Shown here one piece after another: positions 40,778 to 53,125 of a DNA stretch of 64,000 nucleotides. Location of the stretch: positions 7,752,001 through 7,816,000 of the forward strand of contig NC_079878.1 of the NCBI RefSeq assembly GCF_029227915.1. The letters run 5' to 3'. Source of the stretch: Hydractinia symbiolongicarpus (lineage: Eukaryota > Cnidaria > Hydrozoa > Anthoathecata > Hydractiniidae). Every line of letters begins with the position of its first letter. The stretch's first letter is position 1. Both the position numbers and the translations under genes were made by a program. Below the pieces are notes generated by a model. The model did not search any database. It saw only the letters and a program-made list of their open reading frames with translations, and was not told the DNA's origin.

Positions 40778-40821
40778 ATACTGAAGACGACTCCACTCAA
40801 TACCGAAGATGACTCCACTCA
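40778..40821 (+). repeat. Two-copy 22-bp tandem repeat
   Basis: ATACTGAAGACGACTCCACT is followed directly by a copy with two changes (ATACCGAAGATGACTCCACT). It is intergenic. Confidence 0.8.
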
Positions 40822-42221
40822 CTAAATTTTATTTCTTGAATAGCGTCCTAAGTCTTGAAGAGATTACGTAGACGAAGCTGACCACCGACGAATAAAAACA
40901 AGTTGGTTTGCCTTGAAAGAGTTTAAAACGTTTTCCATGAGTTCTTTTTTTTGATAATTACACTAGTTATATATGACGTCATGTCTTGGAAAATAGAGGA
41001 CAATCGTCATTTTGGGCGATTTTGGGTATTTTCTATGTAAAAGTCGGAATATATGTGATATAACATTTATATGGCTATCAGAAGCAGAACATTAGAATTC
41101 GATCTAGAAGTACAGCATAAAAAAACGACAAAATCTACGAAAATATATTCTTTTTTATAGTAAGCTTTTGCCAACACCTAGGTGGACATGCTCACACAAA
41201 TTCTAACTTCTTTTTGTTTCATTTTTTTTAGGAAAGATTTATTTACAATTTAGAACACGTTTGCTCCGTTTATTTATGCAAAAATTGGCACATTGTGATG
41301 TTAACAAAATGAGAAAATCGTTACGCTCCAGACTCGATTACTGATTTACGTTTAGTGGCTGCAACGCCACTATGTCTAAGCACCCAGGTCTTTCTGCACT
41401 TACAGGTAAACGCGTTAAAATTTGTCCTCAGTCCACTTCCGTTCTTGAAAATTTCATGTACTTGCGGAAGAGTCTAACGATTTTAAACTCACTCGGATAG
41501 AGAGTTTATAAATTGAGCATGACAGTCCTATTTTTAATAACACGGTAATGTCTTTCCCTTTAGAATTAATTTGATAGTTCTAATGATATAAATATATTTT
41601 TTAGATATGTCGTAGATTTTGTCAGTTTTTTTTTCCTGAATATTTCTAACAAACTGCTCCACCAACTTTTAGAAGTACAGCACTCGGAATTTAGGCAGAC
41701 TTAGTACTTTGGACAAATTTAAAGTTTGTGATGACGTTGCAAAAAATGCTGACTTAAGCGAAAATCTAACGCTGCAGGTTTGTACCTTTTTTGAGTTATA
41801 GGGTCGTTATAGGGTTAAGTCATGTGGAAAACCGATAAAGGTCTTGAGGGATTCCTAGACAATCTATAAATTTCTTTTCTATGAAATCAATTGGTGTTTT
41901 TTGCAGGGTTTCAGCTTTTAGAAAAACAAACCACATATATTTATGACTAGGAACTCGTGTTGCGTTTCTTTCTGTCAACTGTATTGATTTTTAAACAAAT
42001 TGTCTATAGTTGTTTTTGTCAAGATTTTGAGGACAAATCGTCAATGTTCTCTATTGAGCATGAGTTTTCTCAAAAGTTGAAAAATTTCTTTTTAATAATT
42101 AATTACGTTCATAATTAGAAATACTTTGTAATAAAAATGTAAAGGGTTAGTTTATTGACAAACTAGACCGGAGACGCAGCAATAAAAGTACAGCTAAAAA
42201 CTGTGCGTGACCTTTTGGAAC

Positions 42222-42263
42222 ATTCGTGGGAACATACTTTTCACAAAGTATGTTCCCACGAAT
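42222..42263. repeat. Perfect 19-bp hairpin with 4-base loop
   Basis: ATTCGTGGGAACATACTTT, loop TCAC, then its exact reverse complement at 42245-42263. The exact match over 19 bases implies a recent origin or selection. It is not near an identified gene end. Confidence 0.9.
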
Positions 42264-44236
42264 TAGACTAATTTTTTTTAAAAAAAAATATCTGAACATG
42301 CCATACCAATATTAACTTGGTACACTTTGTAAGGCTTGTTATAAAGTATTAAGCACTTAATATATTTATTTCGCAAAAAGGTTACCATAAAATGTCATGT
42401 ATGTTGTTTTGGATATTGAAGGGGGTTCTCAAGGATGAAACAATATCCTTTTATACTAGAAACTGCGTATACTACCTTTAATTGAATGTTTCATATTTAT
42501 TCTATCTTGTTAACAAAATTAACACAAACTCTCCTAATAAAATTTTTGGAAAGACATTAAGGCAATACTTTTCGACAATTTTGCGAACTCCCAAAAAGCA
42601 CCTACACTCGAATTCTATCAGGTGCTGCCTTTTCAGATGGGTAGGAAAGATAAGCACCGTTTAAAATACGCTAGTCGCACTTTGTAACACACCTGTTCTA
42701 CGGAAAAATCTAGAGAAAAATAGCCATGCTGACTTCAGCAACAATTAGCATATTTTGAGAATTCGGATCTAACCTGAGACTACTGTAAACATTGACTAGT
42801 TCAAATTGCATGAAGCTAGTATAGAAACTTCGAAATTTGCCACCTGGTCTTAATATTATTTTTGTGTGCGGTGTACCTATAAAAAAAGTACGTTTGGCGA
42901 AACATGCTTCGATTTTCATGTACAACCTTGTTTAATGTTTAGATCGGAACAAAAAGATACTACATCCGTTTGTGACAAGTGGAGTTTGACAAGGTACATG
43001 TTTCTAATGTGGTAAGATGGGAAATGATTGATTGTGAGTATCATCTTAGAAATTTACTTTGTTCAATGAAATTTTGAATAGAATTTGAGTCTATACTTTT
43101 TGAAGAGAATTTGAGTGTATATTCTCCACACCTCAAGCTAGCAAAAAATATTATGGCTCTGGACACCACTGAAATGATGCAACTTAGAACATTTTAGTAA
43201 AAGTTCAATAAGTTACCATGGGTTCGAGGTATCAGGATTATATTGTAAACATTTCTTTCTATTTCGTTGTTTTACATACAATAAAGAGAACCTACTAAGC
43301 AACATATATGCCAGAGTATTGTTCAAAACATTATTTGAATGAATACTTACTTTACAGATCATACCCACAAGCAGTGATTTACGGCCTGTTCATATTTGAT
43401 CCACGCGCTTTAACCTTGTCTAGCCACCTGTTTGGCAATGGTCTAAAAATACTGAATATATTAATTCCCTTGTTGAGTGAGCATGGTTGTGCTTTTTTTT
43501 AAGCCGAACGGGGCCGTTATTGTAAATTAATTTTGGTTTTACCCACAATCAAGCATCTGCATGCCGTATTTCGGTGGAACAGGTTGTTTATCAACTGAAA
43601 AGAGTATAATAAATCTTGAAATAATTAATCTGTGTTACTTCAGCGAACTATTTCTTCACTCAATTCAATAGAAAATTCAGATTAATTACTCAATGTAATA
43701 AATCTTGATTCATTGCATGGATTTATCAGGTGTAGAAGAATTATTTGAAAACTCCCGTGATCATACTAAACATTACTTGAATGAACTAGGTTAATTAATT
43801 AATTATTTCCGTGTAATTGGTTTAATATGTTGTCATTTTGCAAAGTTTTACGCAAAAATTTATTGCTTTTTTATGTAAAGACATCACGTTTTTATAAACT
43901 TCTACGAATATTTTCAATATCTACTAAACATTAGTTTTTGTTCAGGAATTTTTCACTTCTCAATATTTGCAACGACTTACGATCTGTGAATATTTGGATA
44001 GAAACCGTAAAGGAGAGGTAAACTCCGCTGCGGCTTACTATAAATCAACTTTACATGTTACGGCTATCATACTTAAATAAGTGTTTAACAACCTCGTTCC
44101 CAGCGCCTGTTTTCTCTTTTTTACATCGTTGAAGAGCAAATTGCCGTCCCGATGTCAGAAAAGATACAAGATACCTCGGAGACAAGATTCGTATTTAACA
44201 ATACGACAGAAAGATGTTTACTCAGAGTGAGCAAAA

Positions 44237-44262
44237 TTTATTTACAATTTATATTATTTATT
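44237..44262 (-). promoter_or_regulatory. Two polyadenylation signals of the RTK gene
   Basis: On the minus strand AATAAA occurs at 44257-44262 and again at 44237-44242, about 407-432 bases after the RTK stop codon. Either would give a normal-sized 3'UTR. The assignment is by position only. Confidence 0.4.
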
Positions 44263-44668
44263 TACGTATAGACCCATATTATAATGGTATGATTTACCAA
44301 AACCGTTGATGTATAAAAATATCGACACAGACCATTATAATTAGGTTACAGAGATCTAAAAACTGATCATTGACACAACTTTTTCTGCAACTTATACGGT
44401 TAAAAACATTTAACTTTGGCCAACTCTCATTGACTATTAACTTTTCCTTTTTCTTAATTAAAAAGAGTACTTGATGAAAGTTTTAGAATTTTTTTTTTGA
44501 TATATCTAAGGTTCATTTGTCACGATAAAATAATACTTAAGAAGAGTATAAGTTATAGAATTTTTGTAACAGACAAGAGATTCATAAATAGCAATTTAAC
44601 AAGCACAATTGTTACAATGCTCATAATTTTACAACTGTCCAGAAACACATTTAAAATTCTGTCACCTT

Positions 44669-47600
44669 CTACATTCGCCAGTTGAAGTCAGTACGATTAA
44701 CTTCGTATGGTCCTGCGGAATAAATGCTTCTTCCCCTTGATTGACCATAATCATTTTCCTGATAATATGACATGTTGAGGTATTTGTTCTAAAGGGATGC
44801 AGATGCAATAATGTTAATTCCTGATTTGATATAAGAAAAAAAAAAGATTAGATGGAAAAGTCGTTAAACCGATTAAATTTATCATAAGAATATGTCGTTA
44901 ATACATTGAACTAGCCACTACTTTGAGCATTCCACGCAACGTAAAAGTGCTTTTTAAAAAGTGCAAATGATCGATCAATAACTTCTGTGGAGAATAATTA
45001 AACGTGAGAAGCGTTAATTTAAAACGGGTGGATGGTAATTTCAAAACGATTAAAAAAAGAAGAAGACTTACTAATTCCTTCCTTATTTCCATGAGAATAA
45101 TTAAACGTTAGACACGTTTATTTAGAAGGGCATTAAAAGAAGAAGAAAACTTACCGATTCCTTTCTCATTTCCATTAGTAGGTATTCAAGTTGCCGAAAA
45201 CTAGGCCTGGAACTTGGTTCGTCCTGCCAACATTGTGCCATTAAACGATACCTGATGTTAAAAATATCTATCATCAAAAGCCTTTTTTTTTAAAGGTTCA
45301 AAATGAGTTACCCGTATTCTTGAACGGTCCAGGGTAATTCATTCGTTAGCTAGAAACGATGAATACTGAAAACATCCGAACATACTGTAGGAATTATACA
45401 AGTTCATATGCTTTTTATGATGTTTGATGTGCGAGTGAGCTTTTATACTCGGGTTGGCTTACACAATGAAAACAATCATCCATTTCGAAAATAAAATATA
45501 TTACACGAAACAAGAAAACACTGATTTAAACAGTGAATTTTATCAACCTTAGAACAAAAACTCAGTATCAGCATCTAGTTACCCATTTATTCACAAACAA
45601 TAAATCTGGATTTTTATCTTCACAAAACATCATCGCTTTTAAGTCAACTTTCAAAAAATCCTAATATCGCATAAATACCCTGAAAGACATTTTTACGTGT
45701 GATCAACCATGGGTACAATGATTTTTTAATGCTTTGAGAGCAATGTTAGGGACAAATAATACTTACAGTTCTTCACTGCAATGAAAAGGTCGTGGAAGGC
45801 GTACTCCTCGATCTAATAAAGCTCCAACCTCTCTTCCAGTATGCCCAGGATATGGTTTTTCGCCTAAACAAAGCAAAAATCCTTCAGGATACTTGTGCAA
45901 TACATCATTTTTTTACAACAACATTCAGAAAACAATTTATAAGGTAACATCCCCTTTCTAGAATTACCTTTTGTGATAATTTCCCACAAAGTGATGCCAA
46001 ATGACCAACTAAATGCAAATAATGTATGTTTTAAAAAAAACCATGAAACTTCGAGCATATGTAATCACAGAATCCAATAACTGAAAAAATTATAATTTGC
46101 TATACCAGTAGTGCATCTGTTGATCTTTAAAGTTCTTGATGCATTAGACTGTGACCGCCCCCTATTATCTCACCTGGTTTTTTTATGTTCCCAGCAACAA
46201 CTATACATTAACCTTGTTTATATAGAGGCGGGCTGGCTCCGCAAACTGAGCTGACTTACTTGCCGGGCTGGCTTTTACCTCGGTTAGGCAAGCTGGCTCT
46301 GAACAATTAAAACATTAATAATTTTGAAAACAAAAGAGATAATTTTCATAACAAAAGAATTTAATTACTTGAGCGTAGTAAACCATCTCGGTTAGGCGGG
46401 CTAGTCCATTTTGTACTGTTTATATGGAGTTTTATCCAGTCCAATGGCCGAGATCTCGGGTTAAATAGGCGAGATCTCGGCAAGCGGGCCAGCTTGCCTC
46501 TCCATATAAACGAAATTTTCATATAAATAGCCCCTAAAACTGTATTTTAAATTATTCCGAATACTTTGTTAGCCGTATATTTCTTTTTATTGTCTACAAC
46601 CAGGCAGTACAGATAAACTTAAAAACTATCATATCATGCAGTTGCAAATCTTGCATAGTCGGAGTATTTATAAGTTTGTCCTTACATATCCGTTTTGTAA
46701 CTAAATGTTCTGTAAAAAATAGATTCCGGTGCCATCCATTTAATTGGCAAACGTTCCTGAAAACAAAATAAGAAAAATAGATTCATGATGAAATTGACCA
46801 GATGCCTGTCATCTAGAATGTTCTATTCCAAAATAACAATTTATTCCTTTTTATAACAACCCAAACAACCACATGATGTATTCCCTTCGCAGATGACGCA
46901 GATGACAGATTCTTTACATTTATTATTTTTGTCTCAAGAGCCATATGTTCAATTTAATTATGAAAACTAGGTACTTTTATTTTTATGCAACCATTATTCT
47001 GCATTTGAAAAGGATAATGCATTACACGTGTTTGTCCAACGAAGATGATAGTGAAAACGCGTATCTTTAGTAACTTCTGGATATCAAATCCAATCGTTAC
47101 TAAAGATACGCGCTCGCAGAAATTCAAAAAAGTCACATAAATGAGAATAATATTGGTAAATACATCAAATAGTGGTGCTGATAAAAGGACTTTTTCGTTT
47201 TATTAAAGCACTTTATGTCGAGGTTTCTAGCATTGACATCATTGGTTAACGGTTAACCATGTTAACAGCAATTTAAGACATTTTGTAATTGGTTACATGA
47301 TAAACATACCGATACGCTTTGGTATGTTCTGTTTTCACCAACAAATCTGGCAAGACCAAGATCAGATACTTTGCAGCGACCATTGTTTGCAATTAAGACA
47401 TTCCTACAGGCTAAATCACGATGAAGGACCTAAACAAAGTTAGGCTGTGTAGAAGTCTTTGTATTCCTCTATGCTTTAAAAAACTTCCCTTTACTACCTT
47501 GTTGATTTCGCAGACTAAGAGAACAAAACAATATTTTAGATAAAGATTTTCATTAATTCAGAAGGGCTTGTTTGTGGTTTTATAACTTACGTAGGCTTCC

Positions 47601-50600
47601 TTATTGGTTTCCAAATCAAAGTACTAGATTGTGTAACATGTGCTCCGGAATGGAACGGGTGGGTGTTTTAAAAAGTTTCAGTAAGTTCATTTGCAAGTCA
47701 CAAAATTCTTTAAATGTTGTGAAACAAAATCGGCGATTGTCATTTCATTACCTATTGGTGCTCTTAACAATGACGGTCCTGCGAAGCGCTTCTAGCGCAT
47801 TAAAAAACTAATGCACATTAGTGCGCCATATCACTACCAAACATGGAAGATTCCTATTCTCACAGCAACGTTTTTTTAGGTGTCTGCTTTTTACTTGCCA
47901 AAGCTACGATAGCTACGATACATATTCTTCAGTATTTTTATGCTGATAGTGCATAAAGAGTCATCACGAAAATACTTGTAGTTTGGTATTCACAACCAAA
48001 GTACACACAGTGAAAAGCTCAAATCTTTTGGTGTGTTTTATTCACATAATTATGTAGTTTCTATATCATCTTATTTGCTTTGTTTTTAGCCCACTTTGGC
48101 CTATTTTAGACTGTAGAAATTACAGAGTGAAGAGAATTTGCCCCTCCCCCATCCCCAGCATTAAGGAGCACCCAAATAGTCCAGCGGAAATAGGCTTAAC
48201 TAGAATGCAAGTTTTCTTTTGGATAAGAACATGTGTAACAATATTTTCAGGAATCTGACTTTTAAAACATCTTATTAAGGAACAATTTTTCGAATAACAC
48301 AAATAAAAAACGATTAGAATTAGCCAATCACATTTAATGCAGATGTGAAAGAAGAAACAATTTAACTACGACTATAATCACTACGATTTTACTCGTACCA
48401 GGACCTGTGTGCAACCAGCACACTCGTAGTTGGCAAAGAAAGTGTTAAGCTAGAGAGGTAGTGCAAGTGCATCAGCAGCTCAACTAGGCCTTGGTCCAAA
48501 ACAAAAAACCCCATTTTTATGCTATGCGCTAAGTTCAAAATCAATTCACACATAACCTCTGGAATTATTCAACTGGGAATTAAACACATGATCTCCTGCA
48601 CCTGGAAGCAAACCAGGATACAGAGAGTTAATAGGGTATATAAAAACAACTGACCTTGCAAGCATGTAAATGACCCATTCCTCTTGCAATGTCTAGTGCA
48701 AAGTTGATAAAGTCTGATTCATGTAAAAACGAGTTGGAACTTTTTTGAGATTCTGGTCTTCGCAAAATATCCAATAGATCGCCACAAGGAAGAAACTCCA
48801 CAATAATCAACGGTTCACCTAATAAAAGAAAACCCCAAAATTGCGTAAGTTGACTAATATACAAGAAGTAAAATTGTAACAAGGAATTCTCGTCCTCATA
48901 CAAGTTGCCTGCTGTGTTTTTAAATCGGCATTTCAACCTACTTAACTAAGCTTGTTGGCAGTCAGTCAAACTTTCTAAATGGACAACCTCCACAGACTAG
49001 GTTATGCAAGAATGGCAATTTTAACTTTCTAAATGGACAACCTCCACAGACTAGGTTATGCAAGAATGGCAATTTTGTTGAACTATTTTTGACTGCAACG
49101 AATGATTCTTTTCCTTGTATAATACAGGACGCTTTACGGCAATCTTTTATTTTGTTACATACTTGTGGTGGGAAACGTACTGGTGAAAGTTATGCTTTCT
49201 TTTACACATAAATTAATACGAAATACCGCGCTGGGATAATCCTAATGGTTATAAAGTAATTGTTAAGCTGACCTTCTTCGTTAATGAATACGTTGTAAAA
49301 AGACAAATGTAGTTACATATTGAACACATAAACATAAATTCACAAATTGTAGCATTCCTATGCTCTTCTAGAAACTAACTTTCTTTTAAAATTACAAAGG
49401 CAAAAAGCATACATACCTTTTTTCGTACAGCATCCCAAAAAATGTACAACATTAGGGTGATACGGCAGCTGTTTCATTAATTCCAATTCTTCCAAGAACT
49501 CTTCTTTGTCCTTGTCTTTTGCATTATCTAAAGTTATTAGGTAAAAAAGACCGTCATTTGGGGAATATATTTAATGGAAACAAAGCTGATTAAGCTCATA
49601 ATTGGTAAAACCTAAATGAATCAATTGAAGTCAATATTTATTTTTCGTACTAGAATAAAACCTGGTAAGATACGTTCTCGACCACAGACCTCTTTAGGAT
49701 AAACGTTGAACGTAGCTCTAAAGCCGTCTTTTGACGTGATGGATTTTTCAGTGTTCTCTTTTCCATAAAAATTACCAATTGGTGTTCCCTTCTGGCCCTA
49801 AACGAAAAGCTTACCTATTCCTTTTTTGGTGGCATAAGCTGCAGTGCTGAAACTTAATTTCTAAAAGTGGCTTGATTTACCATATTTCACTCCACTTTAG
49901 GAGCAAGTTTCAAGTTATTCGAATTGCAAATGTAAATTTTGTTGGCAATTCTGAAACAATTGTGAAAAGTTTATTACTGCGAAAATTTTTATATTTTTTC
50001 ATTCGCACTATGCCCTAAGTTTTTCAACATTTTTTTAGTATCATAGCAGTAACAACAACTTGCTTGGAAAAACTTTGGCGAGATTTTGCGGAATTGTAGT
50101 GGAAGGAATTTCAGTAGGAATTGTTCAGCAAAATATAAAGTATATATTTTTTCAGGAATATAAAAAGCATAAATAAATTATTTATCATAATTGGCAAGTC
50201 ACTTCTCGAATCAGGTGACAATCATTTGGTTGCTACCACAGTGGTGTTCCCAATCATTTAAATTTTGAAAAAAACTTTAATAAAAAAAGTAGAAATGAAA
50301 GAATATTGATATCAGAAAATCTCGACAAAGAGATAAGTTCTGACAAGCAAATTTTGCAATGCTAAAATTTTTAGGTTATGATTTTAGAACTATTTTTCCT
50401 TAAACATTAATTTGGGTCTGATTTTATGTTTTTATTGATGCATCGTTAAAAATATATATACAAAAGTTTATATCTGCAATTTTTGCGAAAGTGTATGAAT
50501 TGTATATTAAAATATTTGTAATCATCCGCAAAAGTAGAAAGTTGTTAAGTGTTCAAAAATTAATTTGGGTCTGATTTTACGTTTTTATTGATGCATTCGT

Positions 50601-53125
50601 TAAAAATATATGCAGAAAAGTCTTTGTCTGCAATTTTTCTTTATATGCCATCTTTTGCGAAAGTGTATGAATTGTATATTGAAATATTTTTAATCGTCCG
50701 CAGAGCAACTTAACAGTTCAAGTTTTATAAGAACGAGGATTTCTTTTTCATCATTTATCATGCCCATCCCAGTATGCATAATGTTAAAGTTATTATGAAT
50801 AAAAAGAAATTTTGCAAAAAATATTTTTTATAAAGTTTGCAAAAATAAGTTCTGCAAAACAAGACGAAAGTTTTTATTTGCCTTATGACATGTTTGTTTA
50901 TTATACACTTTACGTTACTGTAGGAAAAAATAAATAAATAAATAAATATAAAAAACACTTTCCTGCCTTCATTTTTTTTCTGGAAATATTAAAGCTTTAA
51001 CTTTTTACAAAACATTAATTTTGCATTTTTTCATGACATTTTATTCACAAAAACATGTTTCCAAAAAAAATTTTGTTTGTCTCTTATTCTTAAAAATGAT
51101 TTCAGCAAGAATTTCTCACATCGGATCTGACACCCGACATAAACAGTTTCTGTGAAATATCCAAAAAATTCCTTCTATAAAAGAGTTTATTGTTTCAATG
51201 AAAATAACAATAAAGGCTATCAATTCCGCCTATTGTGTATTAAAAGGAAAAATAGGTAGTGTAAGGTATGAACAACCTAGCACAATAAGGTTTATCAATG
51301 ATTTAGTAATTCAAGTTCAAGATTTTCTGGGTTTTTTTAGGATCAGTTTCAAAAATTAAGGGGGGTTTTGTGACATTTCAACGTCATCATTTGACATTCT
51401 CTACAAAGTGTAATTTTGAGGTTACTGTTAACAAAAGGTAGGTAGGTAGGACATTTGGTGTATAAAAATGGGCAACTTCTAAAAAAGGAAGCACATTTTG
51501 AGGTTAACTAGTTTTCAAGATATACTCGAAAATGTGATGTGGTAAATTTGAGGTTACCAAAATGAGGTTACCCTCTTTAAAGCCTTATATCTAAGGATTC
51601 CTTGGGGTTACTTTAATGAAACTTGGTACAGTGGTGACTAAATTGGTAAGCAACCCAACTAAAACTTTGAATAATTGAATTTGTAAAGTGTGTGACTATA
51701 TTGACGTTACCAAATTTAATGATTTTTTCTCATTCCTCAATGAGCTAATGCAGAGCATAGAGAATCAGATTTTTTTGCTTTTAATGGTATTATGTCTATA
51801 CGTATGGAAAATTGTGAAGAAAAATTCAGAAATGCATTTTATTTGATTTTTTGAGGTTTCTGTTATATGTAGAAAAGTTTCTACGAGATATGCTACTATT
51901 TTTCAAAATTATCATTATAATATTTCCAGGTATAACTTTTATGTAATATAACATTTTAATGTATTAAACTCATATTGACTAGTTCCAAGAAAAATCAGTT
52001 TCTAAACATGAGGTTACCATTTGATCAAAATATGTATTTGAGGAATGCGGTAATAACACTGTTAGCATCAGTGTCAATGAGTGAATAATTGCTGATTGGG
52101 AGTATTATAGTGCACGATAGTGATATTGTTAATAGTATTTTGAAACATGTGATTTTTAGTAGTTGAGTAACCTCACTTGTTACACATTTTTTGTTCCTGG
52201 TAATTTCTTCATCATCATGTTCCAAGTAACTTTATTCTACTTTATGTTTTTTAGTGGTTGTTTAAATTTATTTATTTTGTTAAGCCTTTATTATCTCAAT
52301 TTTATGCCTTTGTTTGCAAGAGCTGATAAGAAACCCAAACGATAGTAACCTCATAAATACCACACTTATCTTAATTTTTAAATCACTGAACAATGTCAAT
52401 AATTTTATACAACTTGTAGTGAAGCAATGTTTCAAGATTACACATAGTTCACAGATTTTTCTGTTTTATCTTATTTAAACACAGAATTGTACCTTGGGTA
52501 ACCTCAAAATCAACACATTACACCTGAAATGCTCCAAAAGATATTTTAAGTAGATGTTTTGTACATATTTATGAGGAAAATATCTTGAATCACTAAGATG
52601 AAAATAACTCTACATTTTTTTCAGTAGATTGTAACCTTAGCTGAAATATGAAAAAAGTTTTCAAGAATTTAAGCGTCTTGGAGTCATCAAATCAAATTTT
52701 CAAAAATCAAATTTTATTTCCAGGATCTTTCCACTGTACTATATATCAAACCCGCTTTTTCAAGTCACACTTAACAACGTATCCAATTAGGTACCCACAA
52801 ACGTAAGTCAAACCAAAAATGGCTAGCTTGCAAATAAAAAATCAGGTAATTGAGTCATATAGTGGGGTACTTTCATCAGATCACCAAACGGGTTCAGATT
52901 AACTTCTCAGGTTTTATCTCATAAAGCTCATGGGGACAAGAATGAGCATGATCTTACCTTTCAAGACTTTGACAGCAACTGTTGATTTACCATGACTGCC
53001 TTTTATGTTTTCTGCCTCTGCTTTATAGACACAGCCAAAATTCCCTTCGCCAATTCTTTTCAACAATTTTAATTTCTCTCGTGGATATTCATAATTTGTA
53101 AACTTTATTTCGTCGTAAATATGTT
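44669..53125 (-). CDS. RTK exons 7-15: kinase domain and C-terminal tail
   Basis: Nine exons carry the complete kinase. Exon 7 has the glycine loop and VAVKVLK; exon 8 the helix C Glu region ([20 protein letters not shown]); exon 9 the hinge ([15 protein letters not shown]); exon 10 [11 protein letters not shown] and the SDLGLAR magnesium-loop variant. Exon 11 has [10 protein letters not shown], exon 12 WSFGITLWE, exon 13 [14 protein letters not shown] and exon 14 the subdomain XI Arg ([12 protein letters not shown]). Exon 15 is a 39-residue tail with Tyr in [11 protein letters not shown] and the end FNWRM, giving possible SH2-docking tyrosines. The activation loop has one Tyr (ENRTYQSVS) instead of the frequent pair. 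By motifs it should be active. Confidence 0.92.

Larger units (their letters stand above)
39182..44668. other. Convergent intergenic region between the PH and RTK genes
   Basis: Both flanking genes point into this interval, so it contains two 3'UTRs. No coding exon was recognised. It holds a possible tRNA-derived remnant (about 40020-40120), a 9-bp palindrome at 40340, two 22-bp repeats at 40778, inverted AAATCTACGA words at 41130/41611, a 19-bp perfect hairpin at 42222 and a MITE-end-like CAACCTCGTTCCCAG at 44090. Confidence 0.65.

Noticed and set aside
44090-44200. Complete fourth copy of the CCTCGTTCCCAG MITE
   Set aside because: Only the left terminal repeat is recognisable; TTTAACAA occurs on both sides but no right terminal repeat was found.
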